This document shows, in pieces, positions 1 to 6,384 of a stretch of DNA of 10,211 nucleotides (positions are counted from its first letter, which is position 1; every line of letters begins with the position of its first letter). Source of the DNA: Spirochaetaceae bacterium (lineage in GTDB: Bacteria; Spirochaetota; Spirochaetia; Treponematales; Breznakiellaceae). The stretch lies in NCBI GenBank assembly GCA_031278935.1, contig JAITJK010000076.1, positions 1 to 10,211 of the forward strand, written 5' to 3'. Below the pieces are notes generated by a model. The model was not told the origin of the DNA and ran no database searches. It saw only the letters and a program-made list of their open reading frames with translations. The translations under genes and the position numbers were made by a program.

Positions 1-1706
1 GTAGCCTTAATCTCCAGTTCCATCTTCATGGACTCAATGATGATCACCGTGGTACCGGAAGACACCTGAGTTCCTTCACCCACAGCATACCGGACTATGG
101 TGCCCGCCACTGGGGCCGGAATCACCGTACCCCCTCCTGAAGGGGCCGCCACCGCCGGAGCGGGAGTAGGAGCCGGAACCGTAGCCGCCGGGGCCGTAGC
201 CACCCCCACACCGGCGGGGGAAACCACCACCGTATAGTCCGCGCCGTTCACGTTGACCACGTATTTGGCCGGCTGATTCGAGGGCGCCGGGGCAACAGGA
301 GTCGCCGGAGCGGGGGTAGGAGCCGGGGCAGCGGCTTCGGCGGTAAACTTCACAGGCCCCTGGGACCGTTTCTTGAAGAAGTCCGGGGCGACCTTGGGGA
401 ACATGGCGTAAGTAAGCACGTCCTCTACGCTGACCTGATCGGTTCCCAGAACCTTTTTCGCCTCTCCTTCGAGTTTGTCATATTCCTGGGGTATATCGTC
501 TGCGGGCCGGTGAGTGATCTCTTTTTCCAGTTTCAAGGTCTCCAAGGCTTTTTTAACAGCTTCCGGATTTTTGGGAGCCGGACAAGCGCCGTATTTACCC
601 GCCAAAAGATCGATAGATTCCCCGGTGAGTTTGCTGTACCGGCCAAACAGGACGTTGAAAACCGCTTGGGTGCCTACGATCTGGCTGGAGGGCGTAACCA
701 GCGGCGGATAGCCAAAGTCTTTCTGTACCACCGCGATTTCCTTGAGCACCGCGTCGATCTTATCAGAAGCCCCCTGTTCCTTTAATTGGCTCTCCAGGTT
801 TGAGAGCATCCCGCCGGGCACCTGGGACACCAATATCCGGGTGTCCGCTCCCAGTAAACTGGACTCGAACTTCTTGTAATGCTTGCGAACTTCCCGGAAA
901 TAGGCGGCGATTTCTAACAGGAGCTTAATGTCCAGACCCGTATCGTAGGGCGTTCCCTTAAAGATCTCCACCATAGTTTCCGTGGGGCTATGGCTCGTAC
1001 CCATGGCCAGGGAGGAAATCACCGTATCCAGAATATCCGCTCCCGCTTCAGCGCACTTCACTAGGGTTGCCACGGACATGCCGGTAGTCGCGTGAGAGTG
1101 GATTTCTATGGGAATATCCACGGCTTTTTTGAGGGCCTTCACCAACTCATAGCCTTCATAGGGCTTCAAAAGGCCCGACATATCCTTGATACACAGGGAA
1201 TCCGCGCCCACAGTAGCGTATTCTTTGGCCAGTTCTACAGATTTTTCAATTGTCTGACAGGGAGTAGTAGCATAAGAAATGGCCGCCTGGATATGTTTGC
1301 CGGTTTTCTTAGCCGCGTTGGTGGCAGCCCGGAAATTCCGGGGATCGTTTAAGGCGTCGAAGATCCGGAATACGTCCACCCCGTCTTTCGCTGCGGTCTC
1401 CACGAACTTGGCCACCACGTCATCGGCATAATGCCGGTACCCCAGAAGGTTCTGCCCCCGTAGGAGCATCATGATCTTGGTATGCGGCAAGGCGGCCTTC
1501 AATTTTTTAAGCCGTTCCCAGGGGTCTTCGTTCAAAAACCGAATCGCCGAGTCAAAGGTCGCCCCCCCCCAGGCTTCCAGCGCCCAATAGCCGACCTGGT
1601 CCAATTTGTCAGCAATAGGCAGCATATCACTCGTAACCATACGAGTAGCGAACAGGGATTGATGGGCATCCCGCAATACCAGATCGGTAAGTTTAACCGT
1701 AGCCAT
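1..1706 (-). CDS. oadA: Oxaloacetate decarboxylase (Na+-pumping) alpha subunit, 3' end cut by window
   Basis: The protein is a biotin-dependent carboxyltransferase that moves the carboxyl group of oxaloacetate to biotin, giving pyruvate; the membrane beta subunit then decarboxylates carboxybiotin and exports Na+. The window holds 568 codons. Residues 1-290 form the carboxyltransferase barrel. The metal ligands are visible as D13 (RDAHQSL), K174 (IKDMSG, the usual carbamylated lysine), H203 and H205 (HSHATTG). Residues 300-450 fit the conserved PYC/OADA region. Two Ala/Pro-rich linkers (about 453-481 and 501-527) flank a short beta segment, and the biotinyl domain follows with ESMKME and biotin acceptor K561. 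In this family the end lies about 35 residues past the lysine, so roughly 28 residues are missing. The ATG at 1706 is preceded by AAGGAG. oadG lies 34 bases upstream, which favours OadA over pyruvate carboxylase subunit B. A beta subunit may follow beyond base 1. Confidence 0.95.
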   Translation of the reverse strand, partial: MATVKLTDLVLRDAHQSLFATRMVTSDMLPIADKLDQVGYWALEAWGGATFDSAIRFLNEDPWERLKKLKAALPHTKIMMLLRGQNLLGYRHYADDVVAKFVETAAKDGVDVFRIFDALNDPRNFRAATNAAKKTGKHIQAAISYATTPCQTIEKSVELAKEYATVGADSLCIKDMSGLLKPYEGYELVKALKKAVDIPIEIHSHATTGMSVATLVKCAEAGADILDTVISSLAMGTSHSPTETMVEIFKGTPYDTGLDIKLLLEIAAYFREVRKHYKKFESSLLGADTRILVSQVPGGMLSNLESQLKEQGASDKIDAVLKEIAVVQKDFGYPPLVTPSSQIVGTQAVFNVLFGRYSKLTGESIDLLAGKYGACPAPKNPEAVKKALETLKLEKEITHRPADDIPQEYDKLEGEAKKVLGTDQVSVEDVLTYAMFPKVAPDFFKKRSQGPVKFTAEAAAPAPTPAPATPVAPAPSNQPAKYVVNVNGADYTVVVSPAGVGVATAPAATVPAPTPAPAVAAPSGGGTVIPAPVAGTIVRYAVGEGTQVSSGTTVIIIESMKMELEIKA

Positions 1707-1740
1707 TGTAACTCCTTATAAAATAGAAAAAATAAAAAAC

Positions 1741-2007
1741 CTACTCATGCGTTTTGCGATATTCCGTAACCGCCGCGCTGATAACCGCAGTTATGGCCGT
1801 TTCGTTACGAGCTGGACTGGGCGCCTGAACGCTGGATACAGCCGCAGGAATTGCGGCCTGCTGGACATCCTTATCCCAACCCAAGGCATGGATCACTTTC
1901 CCCAAGGTGCTGATACAGATAATCATAACGACTAAGAATCCGAACACGATTCCCATTCCTAACAGGGTAAGCACCCCGCTTTGCTCTAACATGACGTCTA
2001 TGGTCAT
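1741..2007 (-). CDS. oadG: Oxaloacetate decarboxylase gamma subunit (OAD_gamma family)
   Basis: This is a small membrane anchor of the sodium-pumping decarboxylase that joins the soluble alpha subunit to the membrane beta subunit. The 88-residue product has one strong transmembrane helix at about residues 12-36 (GVLTLLGMGIVFGFLVVMII). An Ala/Pro/Val-rich linker follows, and then a C-terminal helix ending AAVTEYRKTHE, a usual tail in OadG/MmdD proteins, where it contacts the alpha subunit. The start at 2007 is preferred because AAAAGGAGG sits 5-7 bases ahead of it. An in-frame ATG at 2079 would add 24 residues without a ribosome site and would read through a hairpin. oadA follows after 34 AT-rich bases, so the two are almost certainly cotranscribed. 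Length and layout are normal for the family. The sequence is too short to exclude a gamma/delta subunit of a related decarboxylase on its own; the oadA neighbour decides it. Confidence 0.9.
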   Translation of the reverse strand: MTIDVMLEQSGVLTLLGMGIVFGFLVVMIICISTLGKVIHALGWDKDVQQAAIPAAVSSVQAPSPARNETAITAVISAAVTEYRKTHE

Positions 2008-2052
2008 AAAACCTCCTTTTGGTACCGGCGAACGGGCCGGCGTAAATAAGTG

Positions 2053-2077
2053 GGCAGCTCGTTTCAAAGGAGCTGCC
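2053..2077 (-). other. Stem-loop at predicted 5' end of oadGA mRNA
   Basis: An 8-bp perfect inverted repeat (GGCAGCTC ... GAGCTGCC) with a 9-base loop lies directly downstream of the predicted oadG promoter. It would fall within the first few bases of the transcript and has no U-run after it on the minus strand. It is therefore more likely a 5' protective or regulatory stem than a terminator. It lies 46 bases ahead of the oadG start. Confidence 0.4.
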
Positions 2078-2087
2078 AACTACTATC

Positions 2088-2117
2088 ATGATACCGGAAA
2101 GGTAAAAAGAAATGCAA
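2088..2117 (-). promoter_or_regulatory. Sigma70-like promoter for oadGA
   Basis: On the minus strand a TTGCAT -35 box (2117-2112) is separated by 18 bases from a TATCAT -10 box (2093-2088). The position, 80 bases ahead of the oadG start and between oadG and the preceding DUF4015 gene, fits a promoter that starts the oadGA operon. It is a consensus match only. Confidence 0.55.
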
Positions 2118-2186
2118 GGGACGACCGGGCCTAAACCGCTATTCCAATTTCGGAACAATACGCCGCCTTAGGAAGAGCCATACTCG

Positions 2187-4376
2187 TCAGGGCAAACCAC
2201 GCGGGGGGATGGGGGGAATATCATCGTACCGGCCCAGGTTGTTCCAATAGATGAGACCCCCGGTTCCTGCGGCTCGGACCCCCTCTACCTCAAGGCGTAC
2301 ATAGGTTTGATTGTAGTAGGTCCGATCATAGGAAACGTTGAGGTAAAAGGCCTGGACGTAGGGACGAATCACCACCTTCCGCCGGCTGATACGTTGGGCC
2401 CGCTGGGTGCCCTGGTAGTAGATCCGGTAGGGCCTACGCTCCGGGGGATACTGAGCCAGGAAGTGTTGCTCAAAATGGCTCGGATAGTACATAGGGCAGA
2501 TCACGTCCACATAGGGAACCAAAAGCTCCACCTCCTGCCCGGTACGGGATCCCGTACGGTACCAGCCGTTGGCCCCGTAAATATCAATCGAAAGAGGGGC
2601 ATCCACCTGGGAACGAATATGCCGGAGAAACGAAATAAGTGCGCTGTCCATGTCCATGCCCGGATCCTTCCACCGGTACTGGGCGTCGGCCAGGTTCGCA
2701 CCGTCGGTGGGAAATCGGATGTAATCAAACTGAATTTCGTCAAAGCCCCGTTCATGCAGCTCCTGGGCCAGGGAGCGGTGATAGTCCCAAACCTCTTCGG
2801 AATAGGGGTCCACCCAGTGTTCATCGTAGTAGGTCCTGACGATTTCATAATCCGGCTCCCCCGCAGGAAGGATCCGGATGAGGGGATTATCCGCTTCTCC
2901 CCGGCTACCCGGAGGCTGCTTCTTTTGCCGGGAGTCATAATAACCCTGCCAGGGGCCTTTGTTCCGGGCATCCCAGACCGCGAACTTTCCCCCCTCCTTT
3001 TTGGCCAGTTCCGGGTCCTTGAACACCACGATCCGGGCCACGGTATACATCTTCCGCTCCTTCATGGACCCCAAAAAGGCGTCGATATCCAGGGGCCGAA
3101 ACACGCGTCCCTTCGCCGTAAGGGCGGCGTTTTTCGGGGTAAAGCGCAGACGGCCGTAATCGTCCTTCATATCCAGCACCACCAGGTTCAGTCCCTGACG
3201 GCTTATGAGGTCCATATAGGGCTTGAGGGTCTGGGGGCTCATGGCATGATTAACCGGCAGATAAATCCCTTCTCGGTTCGCCGTGGGCGGGTCCGCCGTA
3301 TCCTGTTCGGGCTGGATAAGCCAGAGTTCGCTGAGACTGATAGGCTCCGCAGCAAAGCGCTCTTCCCCCAGAAAAATGCAGGAAGGGGTGAGGCCCATCG
3401 TCCGGGGAATCTCCCTTAGGAATTTGAGGATATCCTCCCGCCGCCGGCTCTGCACCGCGCCTGCGGCATCCGTTTTTTGCGGATAGGGAAGCTCGTCGAT
3501 ACTGCCATCCCGGACAAACCGCACCGTTTCCCGGCCCGGGTCTAGGGCATCTACCGTACCTAGGGCGTCCCCCGGATCTGCGGCTTTCCAGAGGAGGCGG
3601 AAGGCCTTTTCTTCCCAGAGGAGTTCGTAAATCCGGGGGCGGAAGGTCTGGGCCGCAAAAATCCGGGTTACCCCCTGACCCAGGTCGCTTTCCTTGAGAA
3701 CCACCGCTATATCCGAGACTTCGTCTGGGTTATCCGTGGTTTCCAGGGTCTCAAGGCCCTGGGCAAGCTCGATCCACCGGGCTTTTGGCAGATCGGGCTG
3801 TAGGTAATAGACCCCGTAGACGCTATGGGAGAGAAAAATCGTCAAGTCCGGCAGGTTTGCCAGGGCCACGGCCTTAATACCATTGGTTTGGTAGGGGGGC
3901 ATCCCTTGGTTTTCCCAGCTCTTACCGGCGTTTCGGGTGAGGAAGACGGCGTCTTTCACCGCGCATACCATGATATCCGGGTTTTCTGGGTGAATTTCAA
4001 AATCCTTAAGGTCCTGCACCTGCCGGATAAAGGACTTTTTCCCCTGATCATAGACCTTGATGACCTTCATCGGCAGACCCTGGTTCCGGTCTTCCCAGGT
4101 CTGCAAGTCTGTTGACAGGGTAATACCCTGATCGCTCAAGAGGGCCCAATAGTCCCGGGTTCGTTTAATGGACCGGACTGCCCCACCTCCCCACAGGCGT
4201 ACCACGCTGCCCCGCCAATCGATACGGTAGAGTCCTTCTTCCGTCCCCATGAGCAGGGGAACCGCCGTTTTGTCGAAGTTGGTGCGCCCTAAAAGCGGAA
4301 CTGGAGCGAGGGCTCCCCCAAAAACCCCCCACCCCCCGATAATCAGCAATATTTTCAACCTGCCCATAATCCCCAA
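2187..4376 (-). CDS. Exported BNR/propeller-like protein with C-terminal DUF4015 glycosyl-hydrolase-like domain
   Basis: The 729-residue product has a hydrophobic N-terminal signal (about residues 8-28) and is probably exported or membrane-tethered; no lipobox cysteine is seen. Residues about 38-350 look like a beta-propeller, with two Asp-box-like turns: STDLQTW (88-94) and TRNAGKSW (147-154). Residues about 368-715 match the DUF4015 family (putative glycosyl hydrolase, TIM-barrel-like). Landmarks are GIYLPVNHAMS, VVLDMKDDYG (399-408), GFDEIQFDYIRFPTDG (544-559), VDVICPMYYPSHF (623-635) and GLIYWNN (707-713). Asp/Glu residues in the DEIQFDY motif are candidate catalytic or sugar-binding groups, but the family has no settled reaction that I can state. 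The start is taken as TTG at 4376, 13 bases after AAGGAGG; ATG at 4367 is possible. It lies 38 bases after the NuoE-like gene and is probably cotranscribed with it. The DUF4015 call is firm, the propeller moderate, the substrate unknown. Confidence 0.85.
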   Translation of the reverse strand: MGIMGRLKILLIIGGWGVFGGALAPVPLLGRTNFDKTAVPLLMGTEEGLYRIDWRGSVVRLWGGGAVRSIKRTRDYWALLSDQGITLSTDLQTWEDRNQGLPMKVIKVYDQGKKSFIRQVQDLKDFEIHPENPDIMVCAVKDAVFLTRNAGKSWENQGMPPYQTNGIKAVALANLPDLTIFLSHSVYGVYYLQPDLPKARWIELAQGLETLETTDNPDEVSDIAVVLKESDLGQGVTRIFAAQTFRPRIYELLWEEKAFRLLWKAADPGDALGTVDALDPGRETVRFVRDGSIDELPYPQKTDAAGAVQSRRREDILKFLREIPRTMGLTPSCIFLGEERFAAEPISLSELWLIQPEQDTADPPTANREGIYLPVNHAMSPQTLKPYMDLISRQGLNLVVLDMKDDYGRLRFTPKNAALTAKGRVFRPLDIDAFLGSMKERKMYTVARIVVFKDPELAKKEGGKFAVWDARNKGPWQGYYDSRQKKQPPGSRGEADNPLIRILPAGEPDYEIVRTYYDEHWVDPYSEEVWDYHRSLAQELHERGFDEIQFDYIRFPTDGANLADAQYRWKDPGMDMDSALISFLRHIRSQVDAPLSIDIYGANGWYRTGSRTGQEVELLVPYVDVICPMYYPSHFEQHFLAQYPPERRPYRIYYQGTQRAQRISRRKVVIRPYVQAFYLNVSYDRTYYNQTYVRLEVEGVRAAGTGGLIYWNNLGRYDDIPPIPPRGLP

Positions 4377-4414
4377 ACCTACTGTCCGCCCTCCTTAAGC
4401 TTGACGCTTTCATC

Positions 4415-4960
4415 TTACCACACCTGGGGCAATCGTATCGAGCCACCATCGGTGGTGTAAGCATTTGTTTTTAGGCATATAGGGGTAGTTTGGGCTTCGG
4501 TATGGAGTTCTTTAAGCAGGGCGGATACCTTTTCAGGCGTCATAGCCGGGTATACTCGTTCATTTACCGATAGAACTGGCGCTAAGGCGCAGACTCCCAG
4601 ACACGAAACGGTCTCCAGCGTAAAAAGAAAATCCGCTGTTGTGTCTTGGATTTCAGAAAGTCCCAGCTTATTCCGCAGGGATGTAAGCAGGGGACCGGCT
4701 TTTAGTACATGACAGGCCGTACCATCGCATACTTTTATAATAAACCGGCCTTTAGGTTTGAGGGAAAAGGTTTTATAAAAGGTGGCTACCCCGTAGACCC
4801 GGGCTTCGCTTACCCCCAACTTCTTGGCGAGATACGGAAATATTTCAGGAGGCAAATGACGGTACTGTTCTTGTATGTCCTTAAGGATGGGGATGGTTGC
4901 GCTGGGCGTACTGCTCCAGCGCTCAATGATCCGGTCTATGCTCCCATAGTCAAAAGCCAT
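4415..4960 (-). CDS. NuoE-family thioredoxin-like [2Fe-2S] protein (complex I 24 kDa / HydC / HndA type)
   Basis: The 181-residue product belongs to the NuoE family: an N-terminal helical part (residues 1-65, including the usual RVYGVATFY segment at 54-62) and a thioredoxin-like [2Fe-2S] domain. The four ligands are present in the family spacing, C78-x4-C83 (CDGTACHV) and C120-x3-C124 (SCLGVCALAP). Such proteins pass electrons next to a NuoF-type FMN/NADH subunit in complex I, NAD- or NADP-linked hydrogenases and formate dehydrogenases. No NuoF, NuoG or hydrogenase gene is present in the window, so the partner must be encoded elsewhere or lacking. About 28 C-terminal residues (154-181) extend past the core and look unstructured. 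The ATG at 4960 has only a weak GAGG 7 bases ahead. Upstream lies the R1 leader block, and the DUF4015 gene follows 38 bases downstream. Confidence 0.9.
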   Translation of the reverse strand: MAFDYGSIDRIIERWSSTPSATIPILKDIQEQYRHLPPEIFPYLAKKLGVSEARVYGVATFYKTFSLKPKGRFIIKVCDGTACHVLKAGPLLTSLRNKLGLSEIQDTTADFLFTLETVSCLGVCALAPVLSVNERVYPAMTPEKVSALLKELHTEAQTTPICLKTNAYTTDGGSIRLPQVW

Positions 4961-4984
4961 ACGCCTGCCTCGCTTTGCGGTTTC

Positions 4985-5095
4985 TCAGGTTAACCCAAGA
5001 AAAAGACTGCCTGGAACCGACGGCTCCAGGCAGAACAAAAATAATAAAGAGAGAGATTGATGAAAGGGGTTATTTCCCGACCCCTCTTTTAACAT
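4985..5095 (-). CDS. Possible 36-codon leader ORF upstream of the NuoE-like gene
   Basis: A small reading frame begins ATG at 5095 with MLKEGSGNNPFHQ, continues through a Leu/Phe-rich stretch (LSLLFLFCL) and ends at TGA 4987-4985, eight codons before the NuoE-like ATG and in its frame. Its first 13 codons align without gaps to those of the ORF at 6317 (shared pattern MLKExxGxNPFxQ), and three of the differences are synonymous. A weak GGAG lies about 12 bases ahead. The ORF spans the terminator-like hairpin, unlike classical leader peptides. The likeness may merely reflect DNA-level duplication, so translation is unproven. Confidence 0.2.
   Translation of the reverse strand: MLKEGSGNNPFHQSLSLLFLFCLEPSVPGSLFLGLT
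4997..5032 (-). terminator. Terminator-like hairpin in the NuoE leader (possible attenuator)
   Basis: On the minus strand an 11-bp stem (arms 5032-5022 and 5018-5008, one G-U pair, 3-base loop) is followed at once by GTCTTTTTCTT, the form of a Rho-independent terminator. It lies after the LysR stop and could simply end that transcript. It also lies downstream of the putative R1 promoter at 5117-5145, so RNA started there would have to pass it to reach the NuoE-like gene. The aligned hairpin ahead of LysR (6230-6260) is weaker and lacks the U-run. Confidence 0.6.
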
Positions 5096-5159
5096 ACTAC
5101 CGGCCCGCTCCGAGGAGAAATATATATTTCGCATACCCCCATACCCTCAAAGATATACC
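5003..5159 (-). promoter_or_regulatory. Duplicated regulatory/leader block R1 upstream of the NuoE-like gene
   Basis: This block fills most of the 219-base gap between the LysR stop and the NuoE-like start, and it is a diverged copy of R2 (6230-6381). Counted by hand, 50 of 67 ungapped positions agree between 5093-5159 and 6315-6381, 28 of 36 in the middle (5057-5092 against 6279-6314), and 34 of 39 over the hairpin (5003-5041 against 6230-6268). Both copies keep the same order and the same orientation relative to the following gene: paired GGYATG repeats, AT palindrome, GAGCGGG, small ORF start, T-rich stretch and hairpin. The pattern fits a shared promoter-operator-leader. Confidence 0.75.
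5117..5145 (-). promoter_or_regulatory. Candidate operator/promoter core of R1
   Basis: The site holds the perfect 14-bp palindrome GAAATATATATTTC (5117-5130). Next to it are two GGTATG units on the minus strand (5145-5140 and 5137-5132), set 8 bases apart. TATATT within the palindrome could serve as a -10 box with no good -35, as expected of an activator-dependent promoter. The same arrangement recurs upstream of LysR. Binding by that LysR protein is inferred. Confidence 0.45.
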
Positions 5160-5179
5160 CGCACGACCAGCCTGGGACT

Positions 5180-6136
5180 TTAAACCCCTCCGCAGGCATC
5201 CACCGCAGGGGGGAAGGAAAGGGCGTTTTTTGAGGCGTAGACGTGGTCGATGAACTTTTTGTCCAGCGGGGAAAAGGCATACGCCTGGGGATAAATAAGT
5301 ACGTCTTTAAAGAGGTTGTTGGCTAGATTACACCGCCGCTGAACCAGGCAGTAGCGCTCTAGAAGGGGCTCTGGAATAGGGGACACCCACATATAGGTAG
5401 CGGGCAGGGTGTTCAGTAAATCAAACTGATTACACCGCTCGTAGAGATAAATCCGTTTCCGCACTGGATCCGGGCCCTGGGCACGCTGAGTTTCCAAGGC
5501 CCCTAAATAGGGAACCGAAGTATCCCCGTGGACTATCTCAATGTACCGGCTCAGTTCGCTGTAAAGGACTTCCAGGGCATTCGCCAGGGCATGGTTTCTG
5601 GACATGAGAACCAGGTACGCAAATTCCCAGATATGCTCGTGGCACAGCCCTTTATCCGCAAGATAGTCGAGAAAATAGTTCTCGTACATCTTCTGATAGC
5701 GGATGATACCGAGTTTAAACCGGTTTTCCAGGATATCCGTGATGGGTTGCATGGAATTGGTCTCTTGAACGGTAAGGCTTATCTCTTTTTCCGGGTCCAG
5801 TCCTGCGGCAAACTGCGTAAAAGCCGTAGCGATGTAACTCCCCCGGGGTATGGAAACCGCAAAATGCTGGCGCTGGCCGGGATCCCCTTGGGCTATGGCG
5901 TCGATCTTCTCCAACTGCTCTCCAATGGTCCGAGCATAGGCGAGAAAGGTGAGGCCCTGTGCGGTGGGCATAACCCCCCGGGAACTGCGCTGGAAAATAG
6001 GAAATCCCACCGTATCTTCCAGTTCCTTAATAGCCTTGCTTAAGTTGGGCTGGGCCATATACAGGTTATCCGCAGCCTTGGTAATGGACCGGGTCCGTTC
6101 AATTTCCAGGGCGTATTTGAAATAGAGGGTATTCAT
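5180..6136 (-). CDS. LysR-family transcriptional regulator
   Basis: The 318-residue product has the usual LysR length and plan. Residues 1-65 form the N-terminal winged helix-turn-helix (FKYALEIERTRSITKAADNL, then MAQPNLSKAIKELEDTVGFPIFQRSSRG), followed by a linker helix and an effector-binding domain (about 90-300). The effector cannot be read from the sequence. The ATG at 6136 was chosen because GGGGAG lies 7 bases ahead and translation opens directly with the conserved MNTLYFKYALEIE; the longer in-frame start at 6265 would add 43 residues unlike the family. Its upstream block R2 and the block R1 in front of the next gene are copies of each other. This suggests that the protein regulates its own gene and the NuoE-DUF4015 unit. 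Unlike most LysR regulators it is codirectional with its likely target rather than divergent. Family assignment is firm, target inferred. Confidence 0.93.
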   Translation of the reverse strand: MNTLYFKYALEIERTRSITKAADNLYMAQPNLSKAIKELEDTVGFPIFQRSSRGVMPTAQGLTFLAYARTIGEQLEKIDAIAQGDPGQRQHFAVSIPRGSYIATAFTQFAAGLDPEKEISLTVQETNSMQPITDILENRFKLGIIRYQKMYENYFLDYLADKGLCHEHIWEFAYLVLMSRNHALANALEVLYSELSRYIEIVHGDTSVPYLGALETQRAQGPDPVRKRIYLYERCNQFDLLNTLPATYMWVSPIPEPLLERYCLVQRRCNLANNLFKDVLIYPQAYAFSPLDKKFIDHVYASKNALSFPPAVDACGGV

Positions 6137-6317
6137 AAGCGGCTCCCCTTGGGTCGTGGTGAGGTCTGTAGTATGGACCATAGCGGGGGCGGTGTGGTGA
6201 GCACGATAAAGGCAGGAACCCCTCCTTACAAGACCGCTTGGAACCAACGGCTCTCGGCAGAACAAAAAACGAGGAAGCTTGCTGAAAGGGATTACGTCCC
6301 CACTCTTCTTTCAACAT
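6099..6317 (-). CDS. Possible 72-codon leader ORF overlapping the LysR start
   Basis: A reading frame starts at ATG 6317 with MLKEEWGRNPFQQ and ends 38 bases inside the LysR gene in another frame. Its first 13 codons match those of the small ORF at 5095 in the other copy of the block; beyond that the two diverge. The rest is rich in Pro, Arg, His and Tyr and resembles no family I know. A convincing ribosome site is lacking. It may be only a by-product of the duplicated DNA. Confidence 0.12.
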   Translation of the reverse strand: MLKEEWGRNPFQQASSFFVLPRAVGSKRSCKEGFLPLSCSPHRPRYGPYYRPHHDPRGAAYEYPLFQIRPGN

Positions 6318-6381
6318 ATTGTACACCCGCTCTCGTGAGAAATATATATTTTGCATACCTCCATGCCCTCTTAAATATAGC
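6230..6381 (-). promoter_or_regulatory. Duplicated regulatory/leader block R2 upstream of LysR
   Basis: This is the second copy of the block described at 5003-5159. It occupies the LysR-proximal part of the 351-base non-coding stretch between the acetyltransferase stop and the LysR start; the distal part is the A repeat. The hairpin segment at 6230-6260 has decayed: it keeps a 5-bp inner and a 4-bp outer stem separated by an internal loop, and its U-run is replaced by GTCTTGTAAGG. The bases 6137-6229 between the block and the gene show no further structure I can support. Confidence 0.7.
6339..6367 (-). promoter_or_regulatory. Candidate operator/promoter core of R2 (LysR autoregulation)
   Basis: The palindrome seen in R1 is kept here with a single end change (plus strand GAAATATATATTTT, 6339-6352). 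It is followed by GGTATG (6359-6354) and GGCATG (6367-6362) on the minus strand, again 8 bases apart. Downstream, TACAAT at about 6323-6318 is an alternative -10 box. If that box is used, the small ORF at 6317 would not be transcribed from its ATG. Confidence 0.4.
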
Positions 6382-6384
6382 ACT

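Noticed and set aside
2008..2079. Longer OadG start at 2079
   Set aside because: There is no ribosome site there, and the strong AAAAGGAGG is placed for the ATG at 2007.
2139..2160. Weak inverted repeat after the DUF4015 gene considered as its terminator
   Set aside because: The stem is only about 4 bp with a bulge, and no U-run follows on the minus strand.
2307..3419. A 370-codon open frame on the plus strand
   Set aside because: It lies wholly opposite the DUF4015 gene, whose family motifs are clear, and its translation resembles no protein family. It is a by-product of GC-rich codon use.
5003..5160. R1/R2 considered as a T-box or another known riboswitch
   Set aside because: I see no T-box core (AGGGTGGNACCGCG) and no other known riboswitch core; the hairpins are not matched to a family I can name.
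6137..6265. Longer LysR start at 6265
   Set aside because: It would add 43 residues unlike any LysR N-terminus and use part of the leader block; GGGGAG fits the ATG at 6136.
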